Under the pieces are notes generated by a model. The model had not been told where the DNA came from, did not search any database, and saw only the letters and a program-made list of their open reading frames with translations. From positions 78,705-142,704 of the forward strand of contig CACHLD010000001.1 in assembly GCA_902580565.1 (NCBI GenBank): 64,000 nucleotides of DNA, written 5' to 3'. The position numbers were made by a program, and so were the translations under genes. Below, one piece after another: positions 62,364 through 64,000 of this stretch. The stretch comes from an uncultured Pelagibacteraceae bacterium (lineage in GTDB: Bacteria > Pseudomonadota > Alphaproteobacteria > Pelagibacterales > Pelagibacteraceae). Positions within the stretch are counted from its first letter, which is position 1, and each line of letters begins with the position of its first letter.

Positions 62364-63716
62364 ATGTTTGAAAACTTAACAAATAAATTAGAAAATATTT
62401 TTTCTAAACTAAAAAGCGCTCCCTCTTTAACAGAGGAGCAAGTTGACTCTGGTTTAAAAGAAATAAGACTAGCTTTATTAGACGCAGATGTAGCACTTCC
62501 TGTCGTTAAGGAATTTATTTCAAATGTTAAGCCTAAAGCTATCGGCCAAGAAATAATTAAATCAACTTCTCCTGGTCAAATGATAGTAAAAATTGTTTAC
62601 GATGAGTTGGTAAATATTTTAGGTTCTAAAAACGAAGGATTAAATCTTAAAGCTGTTCCGCCTATTTCTCTATTATTGGTTGGATTACAAGGGTCAGGGA
62701 AAACAACTTCAGCAGCAAAACTAGCAAAAAATATTGAGAAAAATAATAAAAAAAAAGTAATGTTAGTTAGTTTGGATGTTTACAGACCAGCAGCCCAAGA
62801 GCAGCTTAAATTACTTGCAGAGACAAATGGAATTCAATTTTTACCAATAGTTGAAAAGCAAAAACCAATTGATATTACGAAAAGAGCTTTGAATGTTGCT
62901 AATTTAAATGGTTCAGACATTATAATATTTGATACAGCGGGTAGAACTCAAATAGATCTACCTATGATGTCTGAAATAAAACAAATTAAAGATATTACAA
63001 AACCAATTGAAACAATCTTAGTTGCAGACTCCTTAACAGGGCAAATAGCTGTAAACGTAGCTAAAGAATTCGACACTGCGGTAAATCTCTCTGGAATTAT
63101 ACTTACAAGAGTTGATGGAGATGCAAGAGGTGGAGCAGCATTGAGTATGAAACACGTTACAGGTAAACCAATAAAATTTATTGGTGTAGGAGAAAAAATT
63201 ACAGATTTAGAAATATTTCACCCTGATAGACTAGCAAACAGAATTTTAGGTATGGGAGATGTTGTTACTCTAGTTGAAAAAGCACAACAGGATTTAAGCG
63301 AAGAAAAAATCAAAAAAACTGAAGACGAATTAAAAAAAGGGATATTTACTATGGACTCTTACTTGGCTCAGTTGAGACAGATGAAGAAAATGGGAGGAAT
63401 GGAAGGAGTTATGTCTATGCTTCCGGGTGTTAATAAAATTAAATCAAAAATAGATCAAGCAAATATTGATGAGAAGATGCTAGTAGAGAATGAAGCTATA
63501 ATATTATCGATGACGAAAAAAGAGAAAGAAAACCCCAAAATTATTAGCGGATCTAGAAGAAAAAGAATTTCAATAGGATCAGGCGTAGATGTTTCTAAGA
63601 TTAATAAATTACTTAAACAATTTAAGATGATGTCAGAAATGATGAAAAAAATGTCACAAGGAAAAAAAATTCCATCTGGAATAGTACCAGATGAAATGTT
63701 TAATCAACTAAAATGA
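62364..63716 (+). CDS. ffh: Signal recognition particle GTPase Ffh
   Basis: SRP54 homologue that binds signal sequences and SRP RNA. I take the ATG at 62364 ([20 protein letters not shown]; 450 aa) rather than the GTG at 62346, which lies in the leader. P-loop GLQGSGKT is at 107-114; DTAGRTQ and [14 protein letters not shown] follow. The M domain, [16 protein letters not shown] through [14 protein letters not shown] and a Met-rich end, binds the RNA. rpsP begins 10 nt downstream, so they are one transcript. Confidence 0.97.
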   Translation: MFENLTNKLENIFSKLKSAPSLTEEQVDSGLKEIRLALLDADVALPVVKEFISNVKPKAIGQEIIKSTSPGQMIVKIVYDELVNILGSKNEGLNLKAVPPISLLLVGLQGSGKTTSAAKLAKNIEKNNKKKVMLVSLDVYRPAAQEQLKLLAETNGIQFLPIVEKQKPIDITKRALNVANLNGSDIIIFDTAGRTQIDLPMMSEIKQIKDITKPIETILVADSLTGQIAVNVAKEFDTAVNLSGIILTRVDGDARGGAALSMKHVTGKPIKFIGVGEKITDLEIFHPDRLANRILGMGDVVTLVEKAQQDLSEEKIKKTEDELKKGIFTMDSYLAQLRQMKKMGGMEGVMSMLPGVNKIKSKIDQANIDEKMLVENEAIILSMTKKEKENPKIISGSRRKRISIGSGVDVSKINKLLKQFKMMSEMMKKMSQGKKIPSGIVPDEMFNQLK

Positions 63717-63726
63717 AAGGTATAAA

Positions 63727-64000
63727 ATGTTAAGAATAAGATTATCAATGGGTGGCGTAAGGAAAAGACCTATTTATAAAATAGTAGTAGCTGACGGAAG
63801 ATATCCAAGAGATGGAAAGTTTATTGAAAAACTTGGATCTTATAATCCTTTACTACCAAAAGATAAGAAAGAAAGAGTCAAAGTAGAATTTGAAAGAGTT
63901 AAATATTGGATTAGCAAAGGTGCTCAACCAACTTTGAGGGTTTCAAGAATATTGGGTGAAATGCAATTAATGCCTATGCCTAAGCCAGGCAATAATCCCT
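63727..64000 (+). CDS. rpsP: 30S ribosomal protein S16, 3' end outside window
   Basis: Small ribosomal protein, open from ATG 63727 to the window edge (91 codons visible). It begins [20 protein letters not shown] and continues [20 protein letters not shown], the invariant S16 opening; [14 protein letters not shown] follows. No stop is seen, and S16 is 80-120 residues, so it ends soon after the edge. ffh-rpsP is the normal start of the rpsP-rimM-trmD-rplS operon. Confidence 0.96.
   Translation, partial: MLRIRLSMGGVRKRPIYKIVVADGRYPRDGKFIEKLGSYNPLLPKDKKERVKVEFERVKYWISKGAQPTLRVSRILGEMQLMPMPKPGNNP

Noticed and set aside
1..64000. CRISPR arrays, insertion sequences, prophage, rRNA operons
   Set aside because: No regular direct repeats, transposase or phage genes or rRNA sequence were seen anywhere in the window.

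Overview
The window is a 64 kb stretch of a very A+T-rich, tightly packed bacterial chromosome. Genes commonly overlap by 1-20 nt, gaps are usually under 100 nt, and there is one tRNA, no rRNA, and no sign of insertion sequences, prophage or CRISPR. Protein families and gene order point to an alphaproteobacterium of the SAR11 clade (Pelagibacterales, 'Candidatus Pelagibacter'-like). The alphaproteobacterial blocks are maf-PPSR-hemE-hemH-hemJ-rho, Tim44-fxsA-secB-dnaQ-coaE-aroE, divergent tsaD/hemC-hemD, and ffh-rpsP. The organism call is an inference from gene content; no marker rRNA is present.

Layout. 1-6.7 kb: tRNA-U34 modification (mnmG, cut by the window edge, and mnmE), a UbiH-type hydroxylase, ftsK and lolA. 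6.7-12.7 kb: a leftward histidine block (hisB-H-A-[44-aa ORF]-F-E, then HIT and GNAT genes) divergent from hslVU. 12.7-18 kb: Smr, Tim44-like, fxsA, secB, dnaQ, coaE, aroE, maf and PPSR. 18.0-22 kb: a candidate replication-origin interval, then hemE-hemH-hemJ-rho. 22-27.5 kb: LON-domain protein, tRNA-Gly(GCC), phhB, purH, heparinase-like protein, rpe. 27.5-34 kb: a two-subunit Na+/solute symporter, an unknown gene, acetyl-CoA synthetase with an unusual lysine/arginine-rich N-terminal tail, EVE protein, tsaD. 34-43 kb: hemC-hemD, MscS channel, YggT, folD, PsiE, argG, IalB-like, aldo-keto reductase, BI-1, DUF2794, yciB, hspQ. 43.4-47.6 kb: cytochrome c maturation genes ccmCDEFGH.

48-59 kb is the most accessory-looking part. 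All genes run rightward: two tandem FMN-dependent L-2-hydroxyacid dehydrogenases, a class I aminotransferase, an FAD-dependent D-lactate dehydrogenase-like enzyme, an NAD(P)-dependent D-2-hydroxyacid dehydrogenase, a complete TRAP transporter with an intrinsic terminator after the binding-protein gene, an amidase, a 59-residue membrane protein and a DMT-family transporter. I read it as an uptake and oxidation module for both stereoisomers of lactate or related 2-hydroxyacids. The window ends with dapF-ftsY (leftward) and ffh-rpsP (rightward), which places both SRP GTPases within a few kilobases; a well-folded RNA leader precedes ffh.

The most interesting non-coding signals are three helically phased TTAACA motifs in the PPSR-hemE gap, an 18-bp perfect palindrome just upstream of the symporter operon, a 19-bp palindrome plus a 15-bp RNA stem ahead of ccmC, overlapping hairpins ahead of ffh, and a 3-codon mini-ORF linking tRNA-Gly to phhB. 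Two short genes (44 and 59 aa) would be missed by a length cut-off. No computation or database search was run; family calls rest on motif recognition.
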